Shown in pieces: positions 7,062 to 15,472 of a stretch of 26,748 nucleotides of DNA. Position 1 is the first letter of the stretch. Each line of letters opens with the position of its first letter. The notes under the pieces were generated by a model that searched no databases, was not told where the DNA came from, and worked only from the letters and a program-made list of their open reading frames with translations. A program made the translations under genes and the position numbers. This DNA comes from Candidatus Dadabacteria bacterium RIFCSPHIGHO2_12_FULL_53_21 (GTDB lineage: Bacteria > Desulfobacterota_D > UBA1144 > Nemesobacterales > UBA2774): positions 1-26,748 of the forward strand of contig MFCJ01000049.1 of assembly GCA_001775255.1 (NCBI GenBank), given 5' to 3'.

Positions 7062-9146
7062 TTACGTGCTCAATTTGGAGAAGTCCGCGATCCTGAAAAA
7101 CAGGTCTCTTATTTCCCAGAGCATCGATAGCCTGTTCTTCCTTAATTCTGCGTTCTCGTCCATAACGAGGACGTGCTCAAAGAATTTATCCACGGGCTCT
7201 TTCAGCGTTTTCATTATGGACAGAGATTCCGGGTAATTCCTCTCCGACATTTTCTCGTCCACCTTTTCCCGGGTGTTGATGAAGGATAGATAAAGCTCCC
7301 TCTCTACGGGTTCGACAAAAAGGCTGTCCCTTACTTCGCCCTTTGGCTGTCCTTTAACTATATTCACTACTCTCTTAAAAGCGGTTCCGAGGGAATCGAA
7401 ATCGGGCGCCTTCCGGAATTCCGAAAGCGCTTCGATTCTCCTCTTCACTTCAACGATGTCGTCGAACTGCGTGCTTATCGCGGCTTCCACAACGTCCTGG
7501 GGGAAGCCGTCCGATATCATTATGTTCCTGAATCTTTCCTTAAAAAAACCGGATACTTCCGTCAGGATATTATCCTGCGAATCGGCGAACTTTCCATGGG
7601 CTTGATCGACTATGGCCGTGATGCTCGCGCGGAAAAGCTCGTTAATGCTCAAATGGTAATTTTTATCGAGGACTATATTTATTATTCCTATTGCGTGTCT
7701 TCTGAGGGCGTAGGGATCGGAAGTGCCTGTCGGGATGAGTCCGGATATAAAACACGCCGAGATCGTGTCCAGTTTGTCGGCGATGCTCAGAACGGAGCCG
7801 ATATCGGTCCCTGGCAGGTCCCCTTCGCGGGAGGTCGGCATATACTGCTCTTCTATCGCCCTCGCGACCCCGTCTTTCTCCCCGGCGAGGAGCGCATAAT
7901 ATTTGCCCATGATGCCCTGGAGCTCGGGGAATTCGAATACCATCTGGGTAGCGAGGTCCGCCTTCGACAGCTCTGCTGCGCGGATTACGTCTGTCAGCGG
8001 TTCCATGCCGAGCTGCCCGCCGATAACCCCGGCGAGCGCCTTTAACCTCTCGGTCTTATCGTAATACGTCCCGAGGTCTGAGAGGAAGACCATGTCTTTT
8101 AATTTCCCGATCTTATCTGAGAGCGGCATAGTCCTGTCTTCATCGTAGAAGAACCTCGCGTCTGTGAACCGCGCCCGGATGACCCGCTCGTTCCCCTTCG
8201 CCACGACCCTCTCGTCCCTGGCCTTAGTCCCGGCGACGAATATGAAATGGGGCATGAGCTTCCCGCTTTCTGACCGTGAAAGCACCGGAAAGTATTTTTG
8301 ATGGTTTTTCATCACGCTGATCAGGACTTCCTTTGGGAGTTTCAGGAAATCCTCTTCGAAATCACCCTTGAGAATGACCGGGTATTCGACCAGGTAGGTA
8401 ACGGTTTCCAGGAGCTCCTCGTCCTTAAGCGCGGTCCCCCCGATTTTCTCAGCGAGATCGTTTATCCCCTTTTCTATTATGCTTTTCCTCCGGTCCTGAT
8501 CGAGTACGACGAACCCCTTTTCGAGCCCTTCCGCGTAATCGTCCCAGCCCGAGACCGTAAAGGGCTTGGGGCTCATGAACCTGTGGCCGCGGGATTTGGA
8601 TGAGCTCTTTACTTCCTCGATATTGAAATGAATCGTCTTGCCGCCGTAGACCGCGAGCAGCCACCTTATCGGTCTCGCGAATACCGCTTCCCCGTCGCCC
8701 CACTTCATGGATTTTCTGAAGGGGAGGCCGGTAATTATCCTGGGAAGCAATTCTTTTAAGAGTTTTTCCGTCTTCTGCCCCTTTATTTTTTTCACCGCGG
8801 CCAGGAAATCGCCCCTGTCCCTCGTTACGGTTACAAGGTCTTTTACGTCGACACCCTGGGATTTAGCGAACCCGATCGTCGCATTTGTCGGGTTCCCTTT
8901 TTCGTCGAACGCAATTCTCACCGGAGGGCCGTAGGACTCCCTCGACCTGTCTTCCTGATTGTCCGTGAGGTCCGTGACCCGGAGCGTCAGCCTTCTCGGG
9001 GTGCCGTAGGACGAAATATTCCCGTAAGCGAGCGCGTTCCCGGCAAGCTCCCCGGATGCGCTCTCCGACAGTTTATCGATGGCATCCCTCATGAAGCCGG
9101 CGGGGATTTCCTCGGTTCCAATCTCTAGTATCAGCTCTTTTGCCAT
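7062..9146 (-). CDS. glyS: Glycine--tRNA ligase, beta subunit
   Basis: Beta subunit of the alpha2-beta2 bacterial glycyl-tRNA synthetase; it recognises and binds tRNA-Gly while the alpha subunit carries the aminoacylation site. The frame extends upstream to 9209, but the family start MAKELILEIGTEEIPAGFM lies at 9146, which gives 694 residues, the usual size. Typical segments are PRRLTLRVTDL, FRKSMKWGDGEAVFARPIRW, KNHQKYFPVL, FVAGTKARDERVVAKGNERV and EFPELQGIMGKYYALLAGE; the C-terminal part resembles the anticodon-binding region of this subunit. Its start overlaps the end of glyQ by 16 bases, so the two subunits are translationally coupled and made in similar amounts. No strong Shine-Dalgarno is visible, as expected for coupled translation. 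Confidence 0.96.
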   Translation of the reverse strand: MAKELILEIGTEEIPAGFMRDAIDKLSESASGELAGNALAYGNISSYGTPRRLTLRVTDLTDNQEDRSRESYGPPVRIAFDEKGNPTNATIGFAKSQGVDVKDLVTVTRDRGDFLAAVKKIKGQKTEKLLKELLPRIITGLPFRKSMKWGDGEAVFARPIRWLLAVYGGKTIHFNIEEVKSSSKSRGHRFMSPKPFTVSGWDDYAEGLEKGFVVLDQDRRKSIIEKGINDLAEKIGGTALKDEELLETVTYLVEYPVILKGDFEEDFLKLPKEVLISVMKNHQKYFPVLSRSESGKLMPHFIFVAGTKARDERVVAKGNERVIRARFTDARFFYDEDRTMPLSDKIGKLKDMVFLSDLGTYYDKTERLKALAGVIGGQLGMEPLTDVIRAAELSKADLATQMVFEFPELQGIMGKYYALLAGEKDGVARAIEEQYMPTSREGDLPGTDIGSVLSIADKLDTISACFISGLIPTGTSDPYALRRHAIGIINIVLDKNYHLSINELFRASITAIVDQAHGKFADSQDNILTEVSGFFKERFRNIMISDGFPQDVVEAAISTQFDDIVEVKRRIEALSEFRKAPDFDSLGTAFKRVVNIVKGQPKGEVRDSLFVEPVERELYLSFINTREKVDEKMSERNYPESLSIMKTLKEPVDKFFEHVLVMDENAELRKNRLSMLWEIRDLFFRIADFSKLST

Positions 9147-10018
9147 GGATTCTTTTTCGCGAGCGGGAAGCCCATTTCCTCCCTTTCGAGGAGGTATCCC
9201 TCCGCGCACATCTTGGCGAGCGCCCGCACCCTGCCGATGTACGAGGCGCGCTCGGTGACCCCTATCGCCCCCCGGGCGTCGAGGAGGTTAAACGTGTGAG
9301 AGCATTTGAGGCAGTAGTCGTAAGCGGGCAGGGGTAGCTTTTTCTGTATGATCTTCCTGCACTCGGCCTCGAATTTATCGAATAAGTCCCGCAGCATCAC
9401 GGGGTCAGATTCCTGAAAGTTGTAGGTCGAGAATTCGAATTCGTCCCTCTGGTGGATCTCGCCGTACGTGATCCCCTTTGTCCATTCGAGGTCGTACACG
9501 CTCTCCACGCCCTGGAGATACATTGCTATCCTTTCTGTGCCGTATGTCAGTTCCGCGGAGACCGGCTTCAGGTCTATGCCTCCGGCCTGCTGGAAATACG
9601 TGAATTGGGTGATCTCCATGCCGTCGAGCCACACTTCCCAGCCGAGGCCCCACGCGCCCAGGGTCGGGGATTCCCAGTCGTCCTCTACGAACCTTATGTC
9701 GTGCGCGAGCGGGTCTATGCCCAGGTGTTTCAGGCTGTCGAGATATAAGTCCTGTATGTCGTTGGGCGAGGGCTTTATCAACACCTGGAACTGGTAGTAG
9801 TGCTGGAGCCTGTTCGGGTTATCCCCGTACCTGCCGTCCGTGGGCCTCCTCGAAGGCTCGACGTAGGCTACATACCAGGGCTCGGGTCCGAGGCATCTCA
9901 GGAACGTCGCCGGATGGAACGTCCCCGCCCCCTTTTCCAGGTCGTAGGGCTGCATGATAACGCAGCCCTTTTTAGCCCAGTAGTTCTGGAGAGATAGTAT
10001 CAGTTCCTGAAATGTCAT
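9131..10018 (-). CDS. glyQ: Glycine--tRNA ligase, alpha subunit
   Basis: Catalytic alpha subunit of the tetrameric class II glycyl-tRNA synthetase, which binds glycine and ATP and charges tRNA-Gly. The 295-residue length is standard. It has the near-invariant family N-terminus FQELILSLQNYWAKKGCVIM, followed by QPYDLEKGAGTFHPATFLR, then EPSRRPTDGRYGDNPNRLQH and GWEVWLDGMEITQFTYFQQ. The closing region contains LKCSHTFNLLDARGAIGVTE. AAGGA lies six bases before the ATG. It is the first gene of the glyQ-glyS-ppdK operon and is divergent from purM. No T-box or other tRNA-sensing leader was recognised in the 202 bases upstream. Confidence 0.97.
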   Translation of the reverse strand: MTFQELILSLQNYWAKKGCVIMQPYDLEKGAGTFHPATFLRCLGPEPWYVAYVEPSRRPTDGRYGDNPNRLQHYYQFQVLIKPSPNDIQDLYLDSLKHLGIDPLAHDIRFVEDDWESPTLGAWGLGWEVWLDGMEITQFTYFQQAGGIDLKPVSAELTYGTERIAMYLQGVESVYDLEWTKGITYGEIHQRDEFEFSTYNFQESDPVMLRDLFDKFEAECRKIIQKKLPLPAYDYCLKCSHTFNLLDARGAIGVTERASYIGRVRALAKMCAEGYLLEREEMGFPLAKKNPWQKS

Positions 10019-10052
10019 TTAATATCCTTCAGCCCAGAAAATTCGAGGAAAA

Positions 10053-10081
10053 ATAATACCATTAATTATATTTTTTGGAAA
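10053..10081 (-). promoter_or_regulatory. Candidate sigma-70 promoter for glyQ-glyS-ppdK
   Basis: On the minus strand TTTCCA (10076-10081) and TATTAT (10053-10058) are separated by exactly 17 bases. The -10 is good and the -35 matches four of six positions. The stretch is AT-rich and lies about 35 bases upstream of the glyQ ATG. It is a pattern match only. Confidence 0.45.
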
Positions 10082-10220
10082 TCGAGGGGATTAAAGATAT
10101 CGCTTCGGATAGCACGGGACAGGCTGCGGTTGAACGCCTGGAGGGCCGGGATTGCCGGAAGATATACTGCGGCGCGTTTCATAGACAAAAACCCCCTCTC
10201 AGGTATCTTTTCAATTCGTT

Positions 10221-11261
10221 ATGGCGAAGACCACTTACAAGGGCTCAGGCGTCGATATAGAAGCCGGGAACCTCTTCGTCGACCTGATAAAGCCGCTTGC
10301 CGCATCCACGTTTAACAAGCATGTGCTCGGCAGGATAGGCGGCTTCTCGGGCGCGTACGAGATTCCTCTGAAGAAGTATAAGAAGCCCGTGCTCGTAGCC
10401 GCTACTGACGGCGTCGGCACGAAGCTCAAGATCGCCTTCATGACGGGGAGGCTCGACACCGTCGGGATAGACCTAGTCGCCATGAACGTGAACGATATAA
10501 TCGCCTGCGGCGCGGACCCCCTCTTCTTCCTCGATTATATCGCCACCTCGAAGCTCGATCCCGGGGAAGGGGCGGAGATCGTAAAGGGCATAGTGAAGGG
10601 GTGCAAGGAGGCGGGCTGCGCGCTCCTCGGGGGAGAGACGGCCGAGATGCCGGGGTTTTACGGCAAAGGCGAGTTCGATCTCGCGGGGTTCGCTGTGGGG
10701 ATACTGGACAGGGATGAGATCATCGACGGCTCGGACGTCCGGCCGGGGGACGCGGTCGTAGGGCTCGCTTCGAGCGGGCTTCATTCAAACGGGTATTCGC
10801 TTGCGAGAAAGGTGCTCCTCGGGAAGAAGAGATACGAGCTCGGGGATTCGCCCGGACCCCTGACGCGACCGCTTGCCGACGAGCTGCTCGAGCCGACGAG
10901 GATATACGTGAAGACGGTCCGTAAGCTGAGGAAGGCGTTCAACATCAAGGCGATAGCCCACATCACGGGCGGCGGGCTCCTCGAAAACATACCGAGGGTG
11001 ATGCCCAAAAAATGCGCTGCTCTCCTGGATTCTTCTTCCTGGACTCTCCCGCCCGTTATGGAGCTTATCAAGAGGGATGGTGGAATAGACGCTCAGGAGA
11101 TGTGGAGGACGTTCAACTGCGGTATAGGGCTCGTGATTATTGTGCCTGCTTCAGACGCGGGCCGGGTACTGAAGAAGCTGCGCCTGCTTAAAGAAAAGGC
11201 GTACCTGATAGGGGAAATAGTAAAAAGGGGTAAGGGGGATCAGGGCGTGGTCATAAGATGA
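10221..11261 (+). CDS. purM: Phosphoribosylformylglycinamidine cyclo-ligase (AIR synthetase)
   Basis: Fifth step of de novo purine synthesis: ATP-dependent closure of FGAM to aminoimidazole ribotide. The 346-residue product has the family landmarks YKGSGVDIEAGNLFVDLIKP at the N-terminus, VAATDGVGTKLKIA, MNVNDIIACGADPLFFLDYI, ALLGGETAEMPGFYGKGEFD, GLASSGLHSNGYSLARKV and IAHITGGGLLENIPR, in order. It is a stand-alone gene with no other pur gene nearby, facing away from glyQ and converging on the tonB-like gene with 24 bases between the stops. The ATG has no recognisable Shine-Dalgarno (TTTTCAATTCGTT precedes it). The upstream 100 bases hold a short open frame that I do not consider a gene. Confidence 0.96.
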   Translation: MAKTTYKGSGVDIEAGNLFVDLIKPLAASTFNKHVLGRIGGFSGAYEIPLKKYKKPVLVAATDGVGTKLKIAFMTGRLDTVGIDLVAMNVNDIIACGADPLFFLDYIATSKLDPGEGAEIVKGIVKGCKEAGCALLGGETAEMPGFYGKGEFDLAGFAVGILDRDEIIDGSDVRPGDAVVGLASSGLHSNGYSLARKVLLGKKRYELGDSPGPLTRPLADELLEPTRIYVKTVRKLRKAFNIKAIAHITGGGLLENIPRVMPKKCAALLDSSSWTLPPVMELIKRDGGIDAQEMWRTFNCGIGLVIIVPASDAGRVLKKLRLLKEKAYLIGEIVKRGKGDQGVVIR

Positions 11262-11285
11262 CACTCAGGACCCTTATCATGATGA

Positions 11286-12293
11286 CTACCTGATGAATCC
11301 GCCGAATTGATAAATGAATGTCGCTTTGATGTGGAGTCTCTCCATAGCTCCCCAGCCTTCGGGGAAAGGAGAGTAGGGGGAAGCCGATCTGATTGCCCTT
11401 ATGGCTTCGTTGTCGAGACGCGCGTATCCGGAAGAATTTAATAGCTCGATATTTTCGAGGTCTCCGTTTCGTTTAATCGTGAACACGAGGAACAGCTGCC
11501 CCTCTTCACCCCGATAACGAGATTCTTCCGGGTAATTCCAGACGCTTTCTATCTGACTCTTTAACTTTGAGAAATAGGACAGGTATCTGAATTCGGTTGT
11601 GCTAAGCTCGACCGTGTCCTCCCTCATGTTTACGTCACGCGCCCCGAGATAATCCTGAGTGCCCTGCGAGCTCTGGGGGAATGTATTCGGGACGTTGCTG
11701 AACAGCTGCTCCTTCGATATGTTGGGAACGGCCCGTTCCTCGTATTTTTGGCTGGTCGCTTTCTGACTGCCGGTATCTTCTTTGAGCTGCTCCTTGGGGA
11801 GTGACGCCAGGGTCTTGTCGCGGAGCAGGTCCTCGCGCGTAATACTCTGCCCTTTAGTCTCTTGTTTTGGTTTTTCGGCGGTCTTTGCTTTAGTCTCTTG
11901 CTTCTTAGCTGTTTTTTTTGGTTCCTGCTTCTTTACTTCACGTTTCGGTTTCTGCGGGGCTGCCGGTTTTTGCGGCGGAGGGAGCGCTACCGACCTCTTC
12001 GTGAACTCGTCTCTGGTTTTTTCTTCCTTTGCAGTGTGTGACCGTTCTGCGAGCCGCTTGGTCTCTTGAGGCGGCTTTGTTTCCTTTTCCTTGGGTACGG
12101 GCAGCTCGGTAATCTCGATATAATCCGGTTCCTTCTTTTCTTTCTTCGCCTGTTTCCCTATGATTTCGAACTGATAAACCAGAATAATGGCCAGGATGAG
12201 CAGGTGAAAGAATACCGAGCCGATTATAAAAGGGAGGAAGGATTTTTTACGCGGTTTTTTCAGGTGTTTTAACCGAATCTGCCTCACAGACAA
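11286..12293 (-). CDS. TonB family protein (energy transducer or C-terminal TonB-domain protein)
   Basis: 335 residues with classic TonB architecture. A short basic cytoplasmic tail (KHLKKPRKKS) precedes one transmembrane helix at about residues 19-42 (PFIIGSVFFHLLILAIILVY). Next is a long Pro/Lys/Glu-rich periplasm-spanning linker with repeats such as KKQEPKKTAKKQETK (about 50-170), and the C-terminal domain from about 240 (YFSKLKSQIESVWNYPEES, then GDLENIELLNSSGYARLDNE and AIRAIRSASPYSPFPE). TonB proteins pass proton-motive force from ExbB/ExbD to outer-membrane transporters, but no exbB, exbD or receptor gene is present here, so the partner is unknown. The longest frame starts with TTG at 12293; GTG two codons later is equally possible. 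No clear ribosome binding site decides between them. Confidence 0.85.
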   Translation of the reverse strand: MSVRQIRLKHLKKPRKKSFLPFIIGSVFFHLLILAIILVYQFEIIGKQAKKEKKEPDYIEITELPVPKEKETKPPQETKRLAERSHTAKEEKTRDEFTKRSVALPPPQKPAAPQKPKREVKKQEPKKTAKKQETKAKTAEKPKQETKGQSITREDLLRDKTLASLPKEQLKEDTGSQKATSQKYEERAVPNISKEQLFSNVPNTFPQSSQGTQDYLGARDVNMREDTVELSTTEFRYLSYFSKLKSQIESVWNYPEESRYRGEEGQLFLVFTIKRNGDLENIELLNSSGYARLDNEAIRAIRSASPYSPFPEGWGAMERLHIKATFIYQFGGFIR

Positions 12294-12533
12294 TATGATA
12301 CCACTCAGGACGCTTAAATTCTATTTTCAGTGGATGTTTTACCTTCATACTTGATCAAAAACGTTAATTTTGCGGCCTCACCGAAGGCAGCGAGCATGCC
12401 CGCCGATGATAAGGGTAACGAGATCCCGTTAAACCGCCTTTAGCCGGAATAACAGTGTGGCTGCTTATATATAGGGAGGTATTCACGGGATTGGTCTCCG
12501 GACCCCGGAGCGCGTTTGCCGGTGCGTTGAAAA

Positions 12534-13292
12534 TCAGGGTTCCTGGGACAGGTCTGATCTGAGTCTCTCGAGGAATCCATAATTAGTGAGGTCGAGGCTT
12601 ATCGGCGTCACCGAGACGTAGCCGTCCCTCACGGCTGTCATGTCCGAGTTCTCTATCTCGACGGACCCGAGCTCGTATCCCCCGATCCAGTAGTATTTTT
12701 TCCCCCTGGGGTCGACCTTTTCCACTACCGGCTCTCCGTATACGCGCTTACCCTGTCTCGTCACCAGGACACCTTTAATTTTCTCGACAGGGAGGTTGGG
12801 GATGTTCACGTTCAGAACGGTATCCTCCGGGAGCCTTTTTTCCAGCACGTAATTCGCAATAATCCGAGAATAATGGGAAGCCGCATCGAAGTTGAAATCT
12901 ACCTTCGTCGCTAACGATATAGCGATCGAGTTGATTCCGAGGAGTGCTCCTTCCATGGCCGCGCTCACTGTACCCGAATACGTTATATCGTCGCCCAAGT
13001 TTTCTCCCTTGTTTATTCCCGAGACGATGAGGTCGGGCTTCCTGTCTTTCAGTATCCCGTTTACGGCCAGGTTGATGCAGTCAGTAGGGGTCCCGTCCAC
13101 GGTGTAAACATTATCCGATATCTGCTCGATCCTGAGCGGACGGTAAAGGCTCAACGAATGGCTCACGGCGCTCTGGTCCCTGTCCGGAGCTACTATGTAG
13201 ACTTCCCCCAGGGGTTTCATGGCTTCGTGGAGCTTGTGAAGCCCTTCCGAGTTTATTCCGTCGTCGTTTGATATGAGTATAGTCGGAGGCAT
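12534..13292 (-). CDS. surE: 5'/3'-nucleotidase SurE
   Basis: Metal-dependent phosphatase acting on nucleoside monophosphates, associated with stationary-phase survival. The 252-residue product has the family length and motifs: N-terminal TILISNDDGINSEGLHKL, where the Asp pair D10/D11 binds the metal; VAPDRDQSAVSHSLSL; DGTPTDCINLAVNGIL; the second active-site loop PDLIVSGINKGENLGDDITY; and SGTVSAAMEGALLGINSIAIS. In Geobacter and relatives surE lies next to tRNA-Pro and a MerR-type gene. Here about 4 kb of defence genes separate it from those two. The region downstream (12294-12533) holds no gene and only a weak 6-bp hairpin. Confidence 0.96.
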   Translation of the reverse strand: MPPTILISNDDGINSEGLHKLHEAMKPLGEVYIVAPDRDQSAVSHSLSLYRPLRIEQISDNVYTVDGTPTDCINLAVNGILKDRKPDLIVSGINKGENLGDDITYSGTVSAAMEGALLGINSIAISLATKVDFNFDAASHYSRIIANYVLEKRLPEDTVLNVNIPNLPVEKIKGVLVTRQGKRVYGEPVVEKVDPRGKKYYWIGGYELGSVEIENSDMTAVRDGYVSVTPISLDLTNYGFLERLRSDLSQEP

Positions 13293-13335
13293 GTTTTATT
13301 TGCCGATGGGATGGAATCATCCGGCCAGGCAATAG

Positions 13336-13363
13336 AAAATACACAATTGACAGCGCCGGGCAA
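13336..13363 (-). promoter_or_regulatory. Possible sigma-70 promoter for surE
   Basis: On the minus strand TTGCCC (13358-13363) and TATTTT (13336-13341) lie 16 bases apart, about 45 bases before the surE ATG. If real, surE has a promoter of its own and does not depend on the upstream island. Weak pattern match. Confidence 0.3.
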
Positions 13364-13492
13364 GTGTTTTGAGCAAACCATTTAAGATTGTTGAATATTT
13401 TCGAATAGGCGTTATTTCTGATGAGAGGATTTTGACTTTGAGAAACCCGACCCCAGATGATACTATATTATACGAGTAAGTCTTCTCTTCAT

Positions 13493-15460
13493 TCAATTTC
13501 TACGCGCGAAATTGTTTAGTCGAATCATGTAGTTTTTAAATTCTGATTTGTTACGATAGCGAGTTTTCGTGTGATTGCTTTTTGTGTAACTGTAGTATTC
13601 TATGTGGTCATCAGGTAGCTGCTCTAGGAATGCATGCGCTTCTCTCGCACCACCTGATCTTAATGCGGTGAGGATGTGTAGGGTCTGCCTGGCTCGTGTC
13701 ATGGCGACATAGAACGCATTGATTGTTACATAATTCATATTAACATTTTCAAATCCGATAATAATTACATGGTCGGCGGACAAACCCTTTGAACCTACTA
13801 TTGTCATCAATTCAACTGCGCTCATTTTCTTAACTTCGATCTCTTCCAACTCTGCTTCCTCCTCTTCTTCGTGCTCAAGCCTTGCTATTTCTTCATTATT
13901 GATAGATTTTCGTGCAATATCTTTTTTCAGTTTGTCCTTGTCGTTTATTGTGATATGACGTGCAATCTCGTCTATTTTTTTTTCTATTCGTCCGTCCTCG
14001 TTATCAAGTATGATTTTAATTTCGTTGCACTTTTGCATTGCATATTGGATTTCTTCAGCGTCAAGGTCGCAAAGGTTTTGGCCGTTCCGCATAGCCCTCA
14101 CAATCAATTCATGCACCTTTGCCTCTGGGATTTCTTCGTAGTAGAGAACTTTTCGAAAGGTGAAATTGTTTTGTGGGTTATTTACTAGCGAGCAATAACT
14201 CAAGATTTTATAATAATCTTCCGAAAATTTACGATTATCAGTTTGATACTCCGCTACAATTCGCACAACTGTTTCTTTTGCCTTTGAGTAAAAATTGACT
14301 TCCTTGGCTGGTGTCAGTATGAGGAGAAATGCATCCTTTTCTTGTCCTGCTTCAAGACTGTTTTTACGCTCGTCAATAGCAGTTTTATTCTCGTTCACAA
14401 ATTTCTCAATATAATCAACGGCGGTTTGTGCTCTTGCACATGCAATAACTTGCACCTTGGGGTGAATATCCGCCGTTTTGATTGGTAAATAGATTTTTTC
14501 TATACATTCCGCCACTCGGTTTTGTTGGATAAAATGTCCTGCGGTCTTTGTGATGTGAAAGCTACTTCTACCGCAAAAAGGAAGCATGGCTTTCGCAAAA
14601 TTGACGTCTCTATAACGAGTTCGTATTAAGGTTGGCTTTCCCGATTTTAGTTTGTCATACAGCACCTGTTCATCATCCCCTACGACTAACATGCCATTTG
14701 GTTCACCCACTAATAGATTTATCAGTGTGTCCTCTGCGGAGTTGAAGTCTTGATACTCGTCAACAATAAAATGATCGCTTTCCCTAAGATCAGGGTTTTC
14801 TATTAACGCGTCTATGGCACGTGTAATTAGATCTGCAAAGCCTGTTGCATTAAAATATTTGCAAAGCTTAAAATAAACTCTTTTTAAGTTTCGCCATTCT
14901 TCTGATTGCTCAAATATGGAATTGTGTAACTGTTCTTCAGACTTTTTCCACAAGTATTCATTTTTGTCGAGTAAAGGGTAAAATGCGAGCACATCTTCCC
15001 ATACAACTTCTTTCCAGAATTGACCAATTATTCGAAAGAAGCGTTGGAATCTCCATTCTGACGTGCCGTGGTTTCGTTCTACAATTCTTCGTGCAAATTT
15101 ATGTAATGTTGATACGGTGATGTTTCTTTTCTGTTCAGTGGACAAATCAGTGTCTGTATCAATGTCATTTTGTAAATCTGCAACCAACTTTCTAACAAAA
15201 CTTGTTACAAATACCCTAGCGTTAGGGTTTTGTTGATACCATTGCTTTATTCGCTCCAAAAACAGGTGGCTCTTACCTGTCCCTGGGCCGGAGACAATCA
15301 AAAGCTTTGCCGCACTGTGTTGAGCGATAGCCGAAGCGTTTTGATTTCGATACTCTGTACGCCTATCATCATCCAAAGCATCTAATTCATCGCATAAAGT
15401 TTGTATTTCAGGGGACTCAAAAGGAGCACCATCATCATTAATTAAATGTCGTGGAGCCAT
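13493..15460 (-). CDS. UvrD/Rep-like superfamily 1 ATP-dependent helicase (defence island)
   Basis: 655 residues with the superfamily 1A motif set. A Q-motif-like YRNQNASAI is followed by Walker A SGPGTGKSH (K63), motif Ia VFVTSFVRKL, motif II FIVDEYQDFN (DEYQD at 234-238), motif III VVGDDEQVLYD, a motif V-like TIVGSKGLSADHVIIIGF, and motif VI FYVAMTRARQTLHIL near the C-terminus. A highly charged, Glu-rich segment precedes motif V. No nuclease motif was found in it. It is the last gene of the four-gene operon, 12 bases after the methyltransferase, with AAGG four bases before its ATG. SF1 helicases also occur in other defence systems (GajB of Gabija is one), but this gene is linked to a type II restriction-modification pair. 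Its role there is unknown; unwinding or degrading cleaved DNA is a guess. Confidence 0.87.
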   Translation of the reverse strand: MAPRHLINDDGAPFESPEIQTLCDELDALDDDRRTEYRNQNASAIAQHSAAKLLIVSGPGTGKSHLFLERIKQWYQQNPNARVFVTSFVRKLVADLQNDIDTDTDLSTEQKRNITVSTLHKFARRIVERNHGTSEWRFQRFFRIIGQFWKEVVWEDVLAFYPLLDKNEYLWKKSEEQLHNSIFEQSEEWRNLKRVYFKLCKYFNATGFADLITRAIDALIENPDLRESDHFIVDEYQDFNSAEDTLINLLVGEPNGMLVVGDDEQVLYDKLKSGKPTLIRTRYRDVNFAKAMLPFCGRSSFHITKTAGHFIQQNRVAECIEKIYLPIKTADIHPKVQVIACARAQTAVDYIEKFVNENKTAIDERKNSLEAGQEKDAFLLILTPAKEVNFYSKAKETVVRIVAEYQTDNRKFSEDYYKILSYCSLVNNPQNNFTFRKVLYYEEIPEAKVHELIVRAMRNGQNLCDLDAEEIQYAMQKCNEIKIILDNEDGRIEKKIDEIARHITINDKDKLKKDIARKSINNEEIARLEHEEEEEAELEEIEVKKMSAVELMTIVGSKGLSADHVIIIGFENVNMNYVTINAFYVAMTRARQTLHILTALRSGGAREAHAFLEQLPDDHIEYYSYTKSNHTKTRYRNKSEFKNYMIRLNNFARRN

Positions 15461-15472
15461 AATGCCTTGAAA

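Noticed and set aside
10075..10260. Short plus-strand frame running into purM.
   Set aside because: TTG start, no ribosome binding site, no recognisable protein; it overlaps the purM start in another frame.
12490..12515. Hairpin CTCCGG-acc-CCGGAG downstream of surE as terminator.
   Set aside because: The stem is only 6 bp and there is no T-tract on either strand.
13440..13460. ACCCGACCCC near the left edge of the island, similar to the tRNA-Pro 3' end, as a possible attachment site.
   Set aside because: Only about 7 bases match and the orientation is inverted, whereas an attachment duplication would be a direct repeat.
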